The notes: generated from the sequence alone by a model not told the origin. Counted from the first letter of the stretch, positions 1 through 10,102 are shown. The stretch: 64,000 bases of DNA from Rothia sp. P100 (GCF_023712425.1 NZ_JAMAYG010000001.1:558001-622000), one strand, 5' to 3'. Program-made: numbers and translations.

Positions 1-835
<835 letters not shown>

Positions 836-869
836 GGTGAAACCTTTGGTGTGATACGGGAAAGGGTAG

Positions 870-910
870 CCAAAAGTGCGCCTATCGGTGGGCTGATAGG
901 CGCGCTTTGG
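870..910 (-). terminator. Hairpin between gcvT and sdaA
   Basis: GCGCCTATC (878-886) pairs with GATAGGCGC (895-903) around an eight-base loop, with further pairing of CCAAA and TTTGG outside. On the minus strand the stem is followed by ACTTTTGG, a short T-rich tail. It probably terminates or attenuates the gcvP-gcvT transcript before sdaA. Confidence 0.65.
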
Positions 911-925
911 ATGGGGGTCTAGGGC

Positions 926-2044
926 TTATTTTTCGCGCTGGTAGAAGGGGGTCGGCACGATATCGAAGGGGGCTGCCTTGCCACGAATGTCAACATTTAC
1001 CGTGGTGCCCTGGTGCGCGTGCTCGGTGTTCATCAGAGCGAGCGCGATGGGGTAGCCCAGGGTGGGTGAGGGAATGCCAGAGGTAATTTCTCCGATGGAG
1101 TTGCCTGCTTCGTCGACAATCTTCGAACCAGCACGGGCGGGGCGCTTACCCTGGGCTTTGAGACCAATGAGGGTGCGGGCGGGGGCATTCTCTGCCTGTG
1201 CTGCTACTGCTTCTTTACCTACGAAGTCGGCGGTTTTCTTGCTGAGGGCGATTTCTACCAGTTTGCCCATGCCTGCTTCTGCGGGTGCGATGTCTAGGCC
1301 AAGTTCGTGGCCGTACAGGGGCATGCCGGCTTCAAGGCGCAGGGAGTCGCGGGCTGCCAGGCCGGCGGGAAGGGCGCCGTGGGCTTCACCGCGAGTGGCT
1401 GCCAGGTTCCAGAGGGCCTCGGCATCCTGGTTGGGTACGTAGATTTCGAAGCCGTCTTCGCCGGTGTAGCCGGTGCGGGCGACCAGGGTCTGAATGTTCC
1501 CGAAGAGTACGGGGGCTGCCGCGTAGTAGCCCATGGAGGTGATGGTTTCGGGAGAGTCCGGTGCCATGTCCAGCAGGATGGCTTCTGCTGCCGGGCCCTG
1601 TACTGCGACCAGTGAGGTATCAGCTGTTTCGTTGGTGAGAGTGACATCAAAATCGCCCAGACGTTCTTGGAAAGCCTCAAAGTCTACATCGACGTTGGCG
1701 GCATTGGGAACGACGAGGAATTCGTCGTCTGCCAGGCGGTAGGTGATGAGGTCATCGATGACCCCGCCATCTTCGTTGAGCAGCAAGGAGTACTTCGCCT
1801 TGCCAACTTTGAGGATGGACATGTTGGAGAGCAGGACGTAGTCCAGGTAAGCGCCGGCGTCGGCACCTTTGACGCGGAATTCACCCATGTGGGAGAGGTC
1901 GAAAAGACCGGCTGCGTTGCGTACGGTTTTGTGCTCTTCAACGTCGTTGGTGTATTTCAGGGGCATATCCCAGCCGCCGAAGTCGGTGAAGGAAGCACCA
2001 AGCTGTTCGTGGACGGTGTAGAGAGCTGTTTTTTTGGGAGTCAT
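926..2044 (-). CDS. gcvT: Glycine cleavage system T protein (aminomethyltransferase)
   Basis: Transfers the methylene group from the aminomethyl-lipoyl H protein to tetrahydrofolate, releasing ammonia. The 372-residue protein from MTPKKTALYTVHEQLGA matches the usual GcvT length and shows the typical N-terminal FGGWDMPL and SHMGEF stretches, LVAVQGP in the middle, and ARTGYTGEDGFEIY, the folate-binding segment. A longer open frame exists, but the ATG at 2042-2044 is preceded by GAAAGG, and family members start here. It lies downstream of gcvP, separated by about 200 bases holding a long palindromic element, so the two may not be simply cotranscribed. The usual third gene, gcvH, does not follow; sdaA does. 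Confidence 0.96.
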   Translation of the reverse strand: MTPKKTALYTVHEQLGASFTDFGGWDMPLKYTNDVEEHKTVRNAAGLFDLSHMGEFRVKGADAGAYLDYVLLSNMSILKVGKAKYSLLLNEDGGVIDDLITYRLADDEFLVVPNAANVDVDFEAFQERLGDFDVTLTNETADTSLVAVQGPAAEAILLDMAPDSPETITSMGYYAAAPVLFGNIQTLVARTGYTGEDGFEIYVPNQDAEALWNLAATRGEAHGALPAGLAARDSLRLEAGMPLYGHELGLDIAPAEAGMGKLVEIALSKKTADFVGKEAVAAQAENAPARTLIGLKAQGKRPARAGSKIVDEAGNSIGEITSGIPSPTLGYPIALALMNTEHAHQGTTVNVDIRGKAAPFDIVPTPFYQREK

Positions 2045-2095
2045 GATTGAACCTTTCGGGACTGAAGAATAATTGAGACGGTTCACCGGTGTGGG

Positions 2096-2207
2096 AGCTG
2101 ACAGAGAGGGCGGCGGCAAGCTGGTCGGGTCTGGCGCCAATCGTCTCATGAGCGTTAGCGAACCGGGCGAGAGGGCCTGGCTTGCCGCCGCTCTCTCTCT
2201 TTCAGCG
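2096..2207 (+). repeat. Long structured palindromic element, copy A (gcvP-gcvT gap)
   Basis: An inverted repeat of about 110 bases: the outer arms (GCTGA, GAGAG, GCGGCGGCAAGC at 2096-2121) pair with the arms at 2180-2207. Inside is an inner helix CTGGC (2131-2135) with GTTAG (2154-2158), and the stretch AGCGAACCGGGCGAGAGGG (2157-2175), identical to copy B at 36395-36413. The G-T pairs in the inner helix make sense only if the plus strand is the RNA, which is antisense to gcvP and gcvT. Function unknown; could be a structured RNA or a REP/MITE-like repeat. Confidence 0.75.
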
Positions 2208-2250
2208 AAGTATTAGTACCTGTGAAAAGCCATATCCAAGTGTTGGATAC

Positions 2251-5085
2251 CTAGTTAGCTTCGAGGTCGAAGGCTTCCATGGGCGGGCATTCGCAGACGA
2301 AGTTGCGGTCGCCGCCGGCACCGTCGATGCGGCCTACGCTGGTGAAGTACTTGTTCAGGCGTAGGGCGGGCACGGGGTAGGCCGCCTGAGAGCGGGGGTA
2401 GGGGCGGTCCCATTCGTCTGCGGTGACAACCTCGGCGGTGTGGGGCGCCTGGCGAAGAACTGATTCTTCAGCGGTAACAGTCCCATCGATGACTTCCTGG
2501 ATTTCCGCGTGGATGTGTTCCATTGCTTCAATGAAGCGGTCTAGCTCTGCCAGGGATTCTGACTCGGTGGGCTCGACCATGAGGGTGCCGGGTACGGGGA
2601 AGGATAGGGTGGGGGCGTGGAAGCCGTAGTCCATGAGGCGCTTGCAGACGTCCTCTGCGGTGATGCCTGAGTCCGCGGTAAGCTGGCGCAGGTCAAGGAT
2701 GCATTCGTGGGCTACCAGGCCGGTTTCACCTGCGTAGAGTACGGGGTAGAGGCCTCTTAGTTTCTTGGCGATGTAGTTGGCAGAGAGGATGGCGATTTCG
2801 GATGATTCGCGCAGACCTTCTGCACCGGTCATAGCGATGTACATCCAGGAGATGGGAAGTACACCGGCTGAGCCGAACATTGCCTGGGAGATGGGTAGGG
2901 GTGCTGCCAGGTTGCCCTCTGCATCGGCTTCGAAGCCGTTACCGGGCAGGTACTTCTCCAGATGGGCACCGACAGCTACGGGGCCGACGCCGGGGCCGCC
3001 GCCACCGTGGGGAATAGCGAAGGTCTTGTGCAGGTTCAGGTGGGATACGTCGCCACCGAACTTACCGGGCTGCGCCAGACCCATCTGGGCGTTGAGGTTA
3101 GCGCCGTCAACGTAGACCTGTCCACCGGCGTCGTGAACCAGCTGGCAAACCTCTACGACCTGCTCTTCGAAAACACCGTGAGTGGAGGGATAGGTGATCA
3201 TGATGCCGGCGATGGTGTCGCCGTACTTTTCGATCTTTGCCTTAAGATCCTCAACGTCAATGGAACCGTCGGGGGCGGTAGCAACGCCGGCAACTCCCAG
3301 TCCTGCTAGTGCAGCGGAGGCAGCATTGGTGCCGTGAGCCGAGTTGGGAATCAATACGACGGTGCGTTGGGTGTCCCCATTGGACTCGTGGTAGGCGCGA
3401 ATAGCGCGCAGACCGGCGTATTCGCCAGAGGCACCTGAGTTAGGCTGCAGGGAGATAGCATCGTAGCCGGTGATTTCAACCAGCCAGTTAGACAGCTCAT
3501 CAATGAGTGCCTTCCAGCCCTGAGCCTGATCAGCGGGTACATTGGGGTGGATACCGGCGAGTTCGGGCCAGGAAATGGGTTCCATCTCAGCTGCGGCGTT
3601 GAGTTTCATGGTGCAGGAACCTAGCGGAATCATGGTGCGGTCCAGCGCTAGGTCCTTGTCAGAGAGTGCACGCAGGTAGCGCATCATGGAGGTCTCTGAA
3701 CGGTAGAGGTGGAAGACCGGGTGACTCATGTAGTCATCGGTGCGCAACAGTTCGCTGGGCAGCTCGTAGCCTTCAGCCTCGTCCAGGGTTCCACCCAGGG
3801 CATTGACCAGGGCATCCAGAACCTCTTCGGAGTGGGATTCACCGATGGATAGGCAGATGCGGTCGGCGGAAAGCTTGCGGATGTTCACGCCAGCTTCTAG
3901 TGCTTTGGCGACCAGTTCGTCAGCGCGGCCGGGAGCCTCGAATGCAACGGTGTCAAAGAAGTTCTCGTGGACCAGGGTGAGACCAGTGGCGACCAGGGCA
4001 GTCGCCACGCGGGCTGCATTATCGTGCAGGCGGTTAGCGATAGCGCGCATACCTTCGGGGCCGTGGTAGACCGCGTAGGCGCCCGCTGCGATGGCTAGCA
4101 GTGCCTGGGCGGTACAGATGTTGGAGGTCGCCTTCTCACGGCGGATGTGCTGTTCGCGGGTCTGCAGCGCCAGACGGTAGGCGGGCTTACCTGCAGAGTC
4201 CTTAGAGACGCCGACCAGACGGCCAGGCAGGTTGCGTTCCATGCCCTTGGTGACCGCCATGTAAGCAGCGTGGGGGCCGCCGTACCAGAAAGGCAGGCCG
4301 AAACGCTGGGTGGAGCCCACAGCAATATCGGCACCCAGGGAACCGGGGCTGGTCAGCAGGGTGAGAGAAAGCAAATCAGCGGCAACAGTAACCAGTGCGC
4401 CGCGCTCCTTGGCTTCCTTAATCAGAGGTTCAATATCTCGCACTTCACCATCGTGACCGGGGGCTGCGAGGATGACGCCGTAGAGGTCGCCTTCGGGAAG
4501 CCCCTGGTTGAAGTCGGTGACTTCAAAAGGAATATCAAGAGCTTCAGCACGGCCTCGAACTACTGAGAGCGTCTGAGGCAGAGCGCGGGAGTCAATGGCG
4601 AAGAAACCGTTTTTGATTTTGCGGTTAGCCCGGTGCATGAGCACGGCAGCTTCAGCAGTGGCAGTAGCTTCATCGAGCAAGGAGGCATTGGCTACTGGCA
4701 GACCGGTCAGTTCCATGACGGTGTTCTGGAAGTTCAGCAGAGCCTCCAAGCGACCCTGAGAAATTTCTGGCTGGTAGGGGGTGTAGGAAGTATACCAACC
4801 GGGGTTCTCCAGAATGTTGCGGCGAATGACCGCAGGGGTGATGGTGTCATAGTAGCCGGCACCAATCATCTGGTGCTTCACCTGGTTCTGAGCGGCATAG
4901 CTAGCAATTTTCTTCTGAGCTTCCAACTCACTCAGGGGAGCTGGTAAATCTAGGTCGCCGTCTAAGCGAATGTTGGAGGGAATCACCTCGTCAATGAGGT
5001 TAGCCAATGAATCGTAGCCCAGGGTGCTGAGCATGGTTTCGGTCTCGCGCCCACGGGGGCCAAGGTGACGGTCGATGAATGACAT
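2251..5085 (-). CDS. gcvP: Glycine dehydrogenase (decarboxylating), P protein
   Basis: PLP enzyme that decarboxylates glycine and passes the aminomethyl group to the lipoylated H protein. At 944 residues it is the full-length homodimeric P protein with both halves fused. The PLP lysine is in NLHKTFAIPHGGGGPG in the C-terminal half; the N-terminal half has SPGSLGADIAVGSTQRFGLP. The start ATG at 5083-5085 opens MSFIDRHLGPRG, the usual N-terminus, with GGAGTG five bases upstream; the longer open frame runs into the riboswitch and is not coding. A tandem glycine riboswitch occupies the leader, so expression should rise with glycine. gcvT follows downstream; gcvH is not in the window. Confidence 0.97.
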   Translation of the reverse strand: MSFIDRHLGPRGRETETMLSTLGYDSLANLIDEVIPSNIRLDGDLDLPAPLSELEAQKKIASYAAQNQVKHQMIGAGYYDTITPAVIRRNILENPGWYTSYTPYQPEISQGRLEALLNFQNTVMELTGLPVANASLLDEATATAEAAVLMHRANRKIKNGFFAIDSRALPQTLSVVRGRAEALDIPFEVTDFNQGLPEGDLYGVILAAPGHDGEVRDIEPLIKEAKERGALVTVAADLLSLTLLTSPGSLGADIAVGSTQRFGLPFWYGGPHAAYMAVTKGMERNLPGRLVGVSKDSAGKPAYRLALQTREQHIRREKATSNICTAQALLAIAAGAYAVYHGPEGMRAIANRLHDNAARVATALVATGLTLVHENFFDTVAFEAPGRADELVAKALEAGVNIRKLSADRICLSIGESHSEEVLDALVNALGGTLDEAEGYELPSELLRTDDYMSHPVFHLYRSETSMMRYLRALSDKDLALDRTMIPLGSCTMKLNAAAEMEPISWPELAGIHPNVPADQAQGWKALIDELSNWLVEITGYDAISLQPNSGASGEYAGLRAIRAYHESNGDTQRTVVLIPNSAHGTNAASAALAGLGVAGVATAPDGSIDVEDLKAKIEKYGDTIAGIMITYPSTHGVFEEQVVEVCQLVHDAGGQVYVDGANLNAQMGLAQPGKFGGDVSHLNLHKTFAIPHGGGGPGVGPVAVGAHLEKYLPGNGFEADAEGNLAAPLPISQAMFGSAGVLPISWMYIAMTGAEGLRESSEIAILSANYIAKKLRGLYPVLYAGETGLVAHECILDLRQLTADSGITAEDVCKRLMDYGFHAPTLSFPVPGTLMVEPTESESLAELDRFIEAMEHIHAEIQEVIDGTVTAEESVLRQAPHTAEVVTADEWDRPYPRSQAAYPVPALRLNKYFTSVGRIDGAGGDRNFVCECPPMEAFDLEAN

Positions 5086-5137
5086 GGGACACTCCAAAGC
5101 GTTCTCGGTAAGCCTGCCTACCCTGCTTGGGTAGGTG

Positions 5138-5363
5138 GGTGTCCTCCCCGCTCTGTTAAAACCTGAGAGTTTTAGTCTGCGCACCACCCATCACGCGCGG
5201 GTGTGCAAGCAGATTTTGCCCCTTCGGTTGGCGCCAAACTAGCGCCGTCTCCAGAGTTGCCATATCTAAGCGGTACATTTGCCTGAGAGTTTCCCGGGGA
5301 GGGTTTGCTCCTTCGGCGCCGGGGCGCAGTCCCTCAACCACGACTCTTCCGGTCTCTCCCGCA
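5138..5363 (-). promoter_or_regulatory. Tandem glycine riboswitch in the gcvP leader
   Basis: On the minus strand two glycine aptamers follow each other. The first begins GCGGGAGAGACCGG and contains CGCCGAAGGAGCAAA and AAACTCTCAGGCAAA; the second begins ACTCTGGAGACGGC and contains CCGAAGGGGCAAA and AAACTCTCAGG, closing with ACAGAGCGGGGAGG. These are the conserved blocks of the gcvT-type glycine riboswitch. Downstream, a CCTACCC/GGGTAGG hairpin (about 5117-5135) lies before the gcvP start and may be part of the expression platform; it has no clear U-run, so control of translation is as likely as termination. Confidence 0.95.
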
Positions 5364-5504
5364 TTAGCATAACGGCTCTATTTGTTTCCCTCCTTATTGT
5401 GCCACATGTTACAGGCCCGCACCATACGGGGCGCCTTCCAAGGATTTTGCTCCAGGCAGGCTTATCCCCTTTTGGCTAAGCCACCTCAAAACCGCAACAA
5501 AAAG

Positions 5505-5566
5505 GAAAACAGAAAAGACAACGGGGTGCCGCTCCCCTACTGTAAAAGGGAGGTGACACCCCGCCG
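5505..5566 (-). terminator. Terminator after narK
   Basis: GGGGTG...CTCCC (5523-5535) pairs with GGGAG...CACCCC (5548-5562), and the minus strand continues into a T-rich run (about 5500-5520). It closes the narGHJIK transcript. Confidence 0.75.
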
Positions 5567-5597
5567 TCCTTTTCAGAACGAGCCGGGAAGCATCAGA

Positions 5598-6821
5598 TTA
5601 GGCGGCAAGTGCTGCCTTCTGGCGATCGTTTTCCATCCAGAGGGATACCAGTACAGAAACTACACAGGCTCCAACGAAGAACATAATGCCCCAGAAGTAG
5701 TCGCCGTAATCAGTAAAGACTGCGCCCATGATGAGCGGCGGGAAGTAACCACCCAGGCCACCAGCGGCCGAGACCAAACCGGAGATGGTACCGGTGTCCT
5801 GCGGGCGGCAGGCCTTACCCAACCAGCCGTACAGGGTACCGGTAGAGAAGCCTACGCAGAGTGCCAGCGCAATGAAAAGCACGGTGTTCACGGTGGTCGA
5901 AGCGGGAGCCTGAGCCACGAAGAAACCAAGGACAGCCATAGCGATGAAGACCAGGATGGTGGTGTTCTTGCCGCCAAACTTATCTGCTGCCACACCGCCG
6001 AAGGGGCGCGCAATCACAGCGCAGACAGCGAACATAGCCGCAAAGGTGCCACCAGCTACCGGGTCAAAATCGTAGATTTTCTGGGTGTAGGTGGAGAGGA
6101 AGTTAGAGAAAGCAACGAAAGCACCGAAGCCGACGGCGTAGATAAAGCAAAGCTGCCAGGTGATGAGCTTCTGAGAAACGTTGATAATCTTGGGCACTAC
6201 AGGCTCAGGGGTGCGAGCTTTCATGACCGGTGAGTCGCGGATAAAAATCCAGACGATGACGGCGTAGGTCAGAGCGACACAAGCCATGATGAGGTGGGTT
6301 GGGAAGTAGCCAAAAGCGTTGAGCATGCGGGGGTTGAAGAATGCAGCACAAGCAGTACCCACCATACCCATACCGAAGATACCGGTTGCAAGGCCCTTGC
6401 GATGGGGCTCAAACCATGCGGCAGAGAAGGGAATACCCACAGCGAAGATTGAGCCGCCGATACCAAGAAAGAAAGCAGCAATTAGCAGCAGGTTAAAGTT
6501 ACCCATCTGACCTACCAGACCGGTCACCAGCACCATGGAGCCTGTGAAGATCAGCATGATGGTGAACATGATGCGTCCGCCGTAGCGGTCAGTCAGGGCA
6601 CCTACCGGGATACGGGCGATAGAGCCTACGATAACGGGCATAGCGATGAGTAGGGAACGCTGCCCTTCGGTCAGGCCGTAGGTTTCGGTGTAGTACTTAG
6701 CCAGGGGGCCAATCATGGTCCACCCCCAGAAACCAATCATAGAAGCACAGGCTGCCATGATGACGTACTTCAGCTGACCTTTGAGCTGCGGGTCGCGTTC
6801 TGCGACTGCGGGAGTGCTCAT
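5598..6821 (-). CDS. narK: Nitrate/nitrite transporter, NarK type (MFS, NNP family)
   Basis: Moves nitrate in and/or nitrite out across the membrane to feed the nitrate reductase encoded just upstream. The 407-residue protein has about twelve hydrophobic segments and begins with a short hydrophilic stretch (MSTPAVAERDPQLKGQ). The first loop motif ALTDRYGGR is the MFS signature, and the glycine-rich stretches FLGIGGSIFAVGIPFSAAWF and GFGAFVAFSNFL are nitrate-signature-like segments of NNP carriers. It is the last gene of narGHJIK and ends before a strong terminator. AAGGA lies ten bases before the ATG. One NarK copy is present; whether it is a proton symporter or a nitrate/nitrite exchanger cannot be read from the sequence. 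Confidence 0.93.
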   Translation of the reverse strand: MSTPAVAERDPQLKGQLKYVIMAACASMIGFWGWTMIGPLAKYYTETYGLTEGQRSLLIAMPVIVGSIARIPVGALTDRYGGRIMFTIMLIFTGSMVLVTGLVGQMGNFNLLLIAAFFLGIGGSIFAVGIPFSAAWFEPHRKGLATGIFGMGMVGTACAAFFNPRMLNAFGYFPTHLIMACVALTYAVIVWIFIRDSPVMKARTPEPVVPKIINVSQKLITWQLCFIYAVGFGAFVAFSNFLSTYTQKIYDFDPVAGGTFAAMFAVCAVIARPFGGVAADKFGGKNTTILVFIAMAVLGFFVAQAPASTTVNTVLFIALALCVGFSTGTLYGWLGKACRPQDTGTISGLVSAAGGLGGYFPPLIMGAVFTDYGDYFWGIMFFVGACVVSVLVSLWMENDRQKAALAA

Positions 6822-6863
6822 AGTGTATAGATCCTTAGGAACAAATGGTGTGTATGAAATTTT

Positions 6864-7646
6864 TTAGGAGTGGTGATGCTGACGCTCAACACGCTTGGCG
6901 TCTTTGTTCACCGAATCCGCGGTGCCTACCGGTGACCAGCCGCGCTGGTGGTTGCGCTTGCCGCGGGAACGGTAAACGATGTAGGGGCGGAAGATGTAGT
7001 GGAGCGGCGCTGTGAAGGCATGCACCAGGCGGGTAAAGGGCCAGAGGCAGAAGAGTAGTAGGGCAACAATCACGTGAATGTGGAAGGAGGTGGTCGCGTT
7101 AGCCATCGCCTCAACATTGGGGTTGAAGTAGAAGATGGAACGGAACCAGACCGACACGGTCTCACGGTAGTTATGCTCACCCTCGATCTCCAGAGCGTTG
7201 AAGAGGGTTGCTACTGAACCCAGCACAATGGCGCTCGCCAGTGCCACGTACATCAACTTATCGTTCCAGGTGGTAGCCCGGAAAACGGTAGCTGAGGTGC
7301 GGCGGCGGTAAATCATGGCGAAGAGGCCAACGAGGGTAGCTACCGCTGCGACAGAGCCAAGCCACAGTGCGTTCAGGTGGTAGAAGTACTCGGAGATACC
7401 CACAGCGTCGGTCCAGGATTTAGGAATCACTAGACCAACGATGTGCCCTACCAGGACGACCAGGATGCCGTAGTGGAACATGGGCGAGGCGATACGCAGC
7501 AACTTGGATTCGTACATCTGCGATGAACGGGTGGTCCAACCAAACTGGTCTGTCTTGTAGCGCCAGATGGTGCCACCAATGACGATTGCTAGGGTGATGT
7601 AGGGGAAGATACCCCAGAGGAAGTAATCAAGGGGTGTTAGGTTCAC
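6864..7646 (-). CDS. narI: Respiratory nitrate reductase gamma subunit (cytochrome b)
   Basis: Membrane anchor that oxidises quinol and hands electrons through two b hemes to NarH. The 260-residue protein has five hydrophobic segments; the first follows MNLTPLDYFLWGIFPYITLA. Histidines likely to bind heme are in MFHYGILVVLVGHIVGL and in the fourth/fifth segments (SFHIHVIVALLLF, FTRLVHAFTAPLHY). It overlaps narJ by four bases (7643-7646), the usual translational coupling in narGHJI. The C-terminus is a basic, cytoplasmic tail ending in RVERQHHHS. Confidence 0.95.
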   Translation of the reverse strand: MNLTPLDYFLWGIFPYITLAIVIGGTIWRYKTDQFGWTTRSSQMYESKLLRIASPMFHYGILVVLVGHIVGLVIPKSWTDAVGISEYFYHLNALWLGSVAAVATLVGLFAMIYRRRTSATVFRATTWNDKLMYVALASAIVLGSVATLFNALEIEGEHNYRETVSVWFRSIFYFNPNVEAMANATTSFHIHVIVALLLFCLWPFTRLVHAFTAPLHYIFRPYIVYRSRGKRNHQRGWSPVGTADSVNKDAKRVERQHHHS

Positions 7647-8461
7647 TGGTGGGCTCCGTTCTGTGATCGCTGTGCGGCGAAGGGGGCTGTTTTATCGGCG
7701 CCCACCCGGGCACCGGGTCTCTGCTCATGTGGCAGAAGAAGGGGTAGGAGGCGCGGGTCGCTAGCAGGAAGCTGAGCTAGCCCGACATCCTCTTTGGGAG
7801 GTCCAACGTTGACCATATTTTGAACCTCAGCCTGGGTTTCGGGTGAAACCCCGGGCAAGCTCTGGCATACTGCCTCAACTAGCCCATAGTAGGGCAGCTC
7901 ATCATCGCGTAGCGCCAGACGCAGTAGCTCTAGGGATGGGCGGTAGGCTTGCAGGGCTGCTCGGCCAGCTCGGGCATCCACCAGTGCGGTGAATTCCAGC
8001 ACCATGGGCAGGTAGTCGGGCAGCTCCCCCTGCAGATTGGTAACCATACCTGAGTCACGGTACATCTGCTTGAAACGGGTCAGGGCTTCACCGCGACGGC
8101 GGGTATCGCCCTCAGTCCAGTAGGACAGATGGAAAGAATGGCGGCGGGAAAGGTCGTACTCCTGCACGTAGTGCGCCTGCATCTCTTCTAGGGATGAGGT
8201 AGCGTACCAATCTTGTACAGCGCGGACGCCGGTCAGGAACTGCTCGTTGCCGGTCTCTGCTGCCAGTTCTAGGAGTTCTGGTAGCAGCGCCCGGGTTTCT
8301 TCGCTGGGGTAGCGGAGCAGAACGGAGGTGACCTGGTAGGTCACCGCGTCCAGCTCTTGGCCGCTCCCCCAGTCCATGTCAAAGGGGTCGCCCGAGGCGG
8401 GCAACTGAGGTAGGGCCTCAACTGCATTCCGCTTCAGGAGTTGAGAGAAAAATCCAGCCAT
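7643..8461 (-). CDS. narJ: Nitrate reductase molybdenum cofactor assembly chaperone
   Basis: TorD/NarJ-family chaperone needed to insert molybdenum cofactor into NarG and dock the NarGH pair; it is not part of the final enzyme. The 272-residue protein is acidic and helical. The stretches YVQEYDLSRRHSFHLSYWTEGDTRRRGEAL (split here at the WTEGDTRRRG motif) and LPDYLPMVLEF are conserved in the family. It is longer than enteric NarJ (about 236 residues), mainly through a proline-rich C-terminal tail. It lies six bases after narH and overlaps narI by four bases. Confidence 0.93.
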   Translation of the reverse strand: MAGFFSQLLKRNAVEALPQLPASGDPFDMDWGSGQELDAVTYQVTSVLLRYPSEETRALLPELLELAAETGNEQFLTGVRAVQDWYATSSLEEMQAHYVQEYDLSRRHSFHLSYWTEGDTRRRGEALTRFKQMYRDSGMVTNLQGELPDYLPMVLEFTALVDARAGRAALQAYRPSLELLRLALRDDELPYYGLVEAVCQSLPGVSPETQAEVQNMVNVGPPKEDVGLAQLPASDPRLLPLLLPHEQRPGARVGADKTAPFAAQRSQNGAHQ

Positions 8462-8467
8462 GAAGAA

Positions 8468-10102
8468 CTAGACCCTCTTGCTGCCGCTGGTATCGGGGAA
8501 CATACCCTCAGGGTGTGTCTTACCATCCCACATGAAGATATTGACCTTGCCATCCTGGCGTGCCTGATTAGCGTAGCTACCTGCCGAGACGGGGACGGGG
8601 CGGTCACCAGGATCGTTGAAAGCGCTATCGTAGAGCATGCCGGGGCCACCGTCAGTATCGAGCGAGCAGCCGGTTTCTTCGAGGTTATGGGCATCTTCCA
8701 TGTGTGCAGGGGGGATGACGTAGCGCTCTTCGTACTTGGAGATCGCCATAAGGCGGTACATCTCGTACATTTCAGCGCCGGTCATACCTACCTGAGAAGC
8801 AATTTCTTCGTTGCCGGTGCCACCGAGGGTGATGTCACGCATGTAGGCACGCATGGCAGCCAGCTTCTTGAGCACATCGGTAATGATGGTGGTGTCGCCA
8901 GCGGTGAAGAGCTCTGCCAGGTATTCCACGGGAATACGCAGGGAGTCGATGGCACCAAAGAGGTTGGTTTGACTCTCAGCATCGTGGCCCTGTTCCTTGA
9001 GGAGGTCGATGATGGGTGAGAGCGGAGGAACGTACCAGACCATGGGCATGGTGCGGTATTCGGGGTGCAGAGGAAGGGCAATCTTCCATTCTTTAGCCAG
9101 CTTGTAGACCGGTGACTTCTGAGCTGCCTGAATCCAGGAATCAGGGATATCCTGCTCCTTGGCCGCACGAATGACCTCGGGGTCAAAAGGATCCAGCATG
9201 ATGTCTAGCTGGGCCTGGTAGAGCTGCTTTTCATCGGGCACTGAAGCAGCCTCGGTGATGCGGTCGGCGTCGTAGAGGAAGATACCGATGTAGCGCATAC
9301 GGCCAACACAGGTCTCAGCACAGACGGTGGGAATACCGTGCTCGATGCGGGGGTAGCAGAAAGTACATTTCTCTGCCTTGCCGCTCTTGTGGTTGAAGTA
9401 AATCTTCTTATAGGGGCAGCCGGTGATGCACTGACGCCAGCCGCGGCACTGGTTCTGGTCCACGAGAACGATGCCGTCCTCTTCGCGCTTGTAGATAGCG
9501 CCTGAAGGGCAGGATGCCATGCAGGAGGGGTTGAGGCAGTGCTCGCAGATACGGGGCAGGTAGAACATGAAGGTGCGTTCGAATTCGAACTTAATCTTCT
9601 CTTCTGACTGCTGGCGTACCTTCTCAACCAGCGGGTCAAGGTGACCGTTTTCGCTGGAGCCACCCAGGTTATCGTCCCAGTTGGGACCCCACTCAATCGA
9701 GGTGTCCTCGCCGGTAATCAGCGACTTAGGCCTAGCGGTGGGGAAATCGTCCCCCAGAGGTGCATTAATCAGGTTCTCGTAGTCATAGGTCCAGGGCTCA
9801 TAGTAGTCCGAGAGCTCGGGCTGAACCGGTGAGGCGAAGAGGGTAAAGAGCTTTTTGAAACGGTTACCGCTCTTGAGCTCCAGGCGTCCGCGCTTATTCA
9901 GCGTCCAGCCGCCCTTCCACTTCTCCTGGTCCTCGTAACGGCGAGGGTAGCCCTGACCCGGGCGGGTTTCAACATTGTTGAACCAGACGTATTCGGTGCC
10001 AGCACGGTTGGTCCATGCCTGCTTACAGGTCACAGAACAGGTGTGACAGCCCAGGCACTTGTCGAGTGCCATAATCATAGAAACTTGTGCCATGACGCGC
10101 AT
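8468..10102 (-). CDS. narH: Respiratory nitrate reductase beta subunit (iron-sulfur)
   Basis: Carries one [3Fe-4S] and three [4Fe-4S] clusters that pass electrons from NarI to NarG. All four cysteine groups are visible in the 544 residues: CLGCHTCSVTC near residue 18, CEHCLNPSCMASC, CRGWRQCITGC, and CTFCYPRI with CAETC. The tryptophan in CRGW replaces a cysteine, as expected for the [3Fe-4S] site of NarH. The start ATG (10100-10102) overlaps the narG stop as TAATG, and GGAGG lies ten bases upstream; a second in-frame ATG at 10093 is less well placed. Third from the end of the nar operon in transcription order G-H-J-I-K. Confidence 0.97.
   Translation of the reverse strand: MRVMAQVSMIMALDKCLGCHTCSVTCKQAWTNRAGTEYVWFNNVETRPGQGYPRRYEDQEKWKGGWTLNKRGRLELKSGNRFKKLFTLFASPVQPELSDYYEPWTYDYENLINAPLGDDFPTARPKSLITGEDTSIEWGPNWDDNLGGSSENGHLDPLVEKVRQQSEEKIKFEFERTFMFYLPRICEHCLNPSCMASCPSGAIYKREEDGIVLVDQNQCRGWRQCITGCPYKKIYFNHKSGKAEKCTFCYPRIEHGIPTVCAETCVGRMRYIGIFLYDADRITEAASVPDEKQLYQAQLDIMLDPFDPEVIRAAKEQDIPDSWIQAAQKSPVYKLAKEWKIALPLHPEYRTMPMVWYVPPLSPIIDLLKEQGHDAESQTNLFGAIDSLRIPVEYLAELFTAGDTTIITDVLKKLAAMRAYMRDITLGGTGNEEIASQVGMTGAEMYEMYRLMAISKYEERYVIPPAHMEDAHNLEETGCSLDTDGGPGMLYDSAFNDPGDRPVPVSAGSYANQARQDGKVNIFMWDGKTHPEGMFPDTSGSKRV

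Noticed and set aside
5086-5187. N-terminal extension of gcvP
   Set aside because: The extension is encoded by the riboswitch and expression platform; the family N-terminus starts at 5085.
5382-6233. Long plus-strand open frame over narK
   Set aside because: It is antisense to narK, runs through the nar terminator and shows no known motif; the narK frame has clear MFS features.
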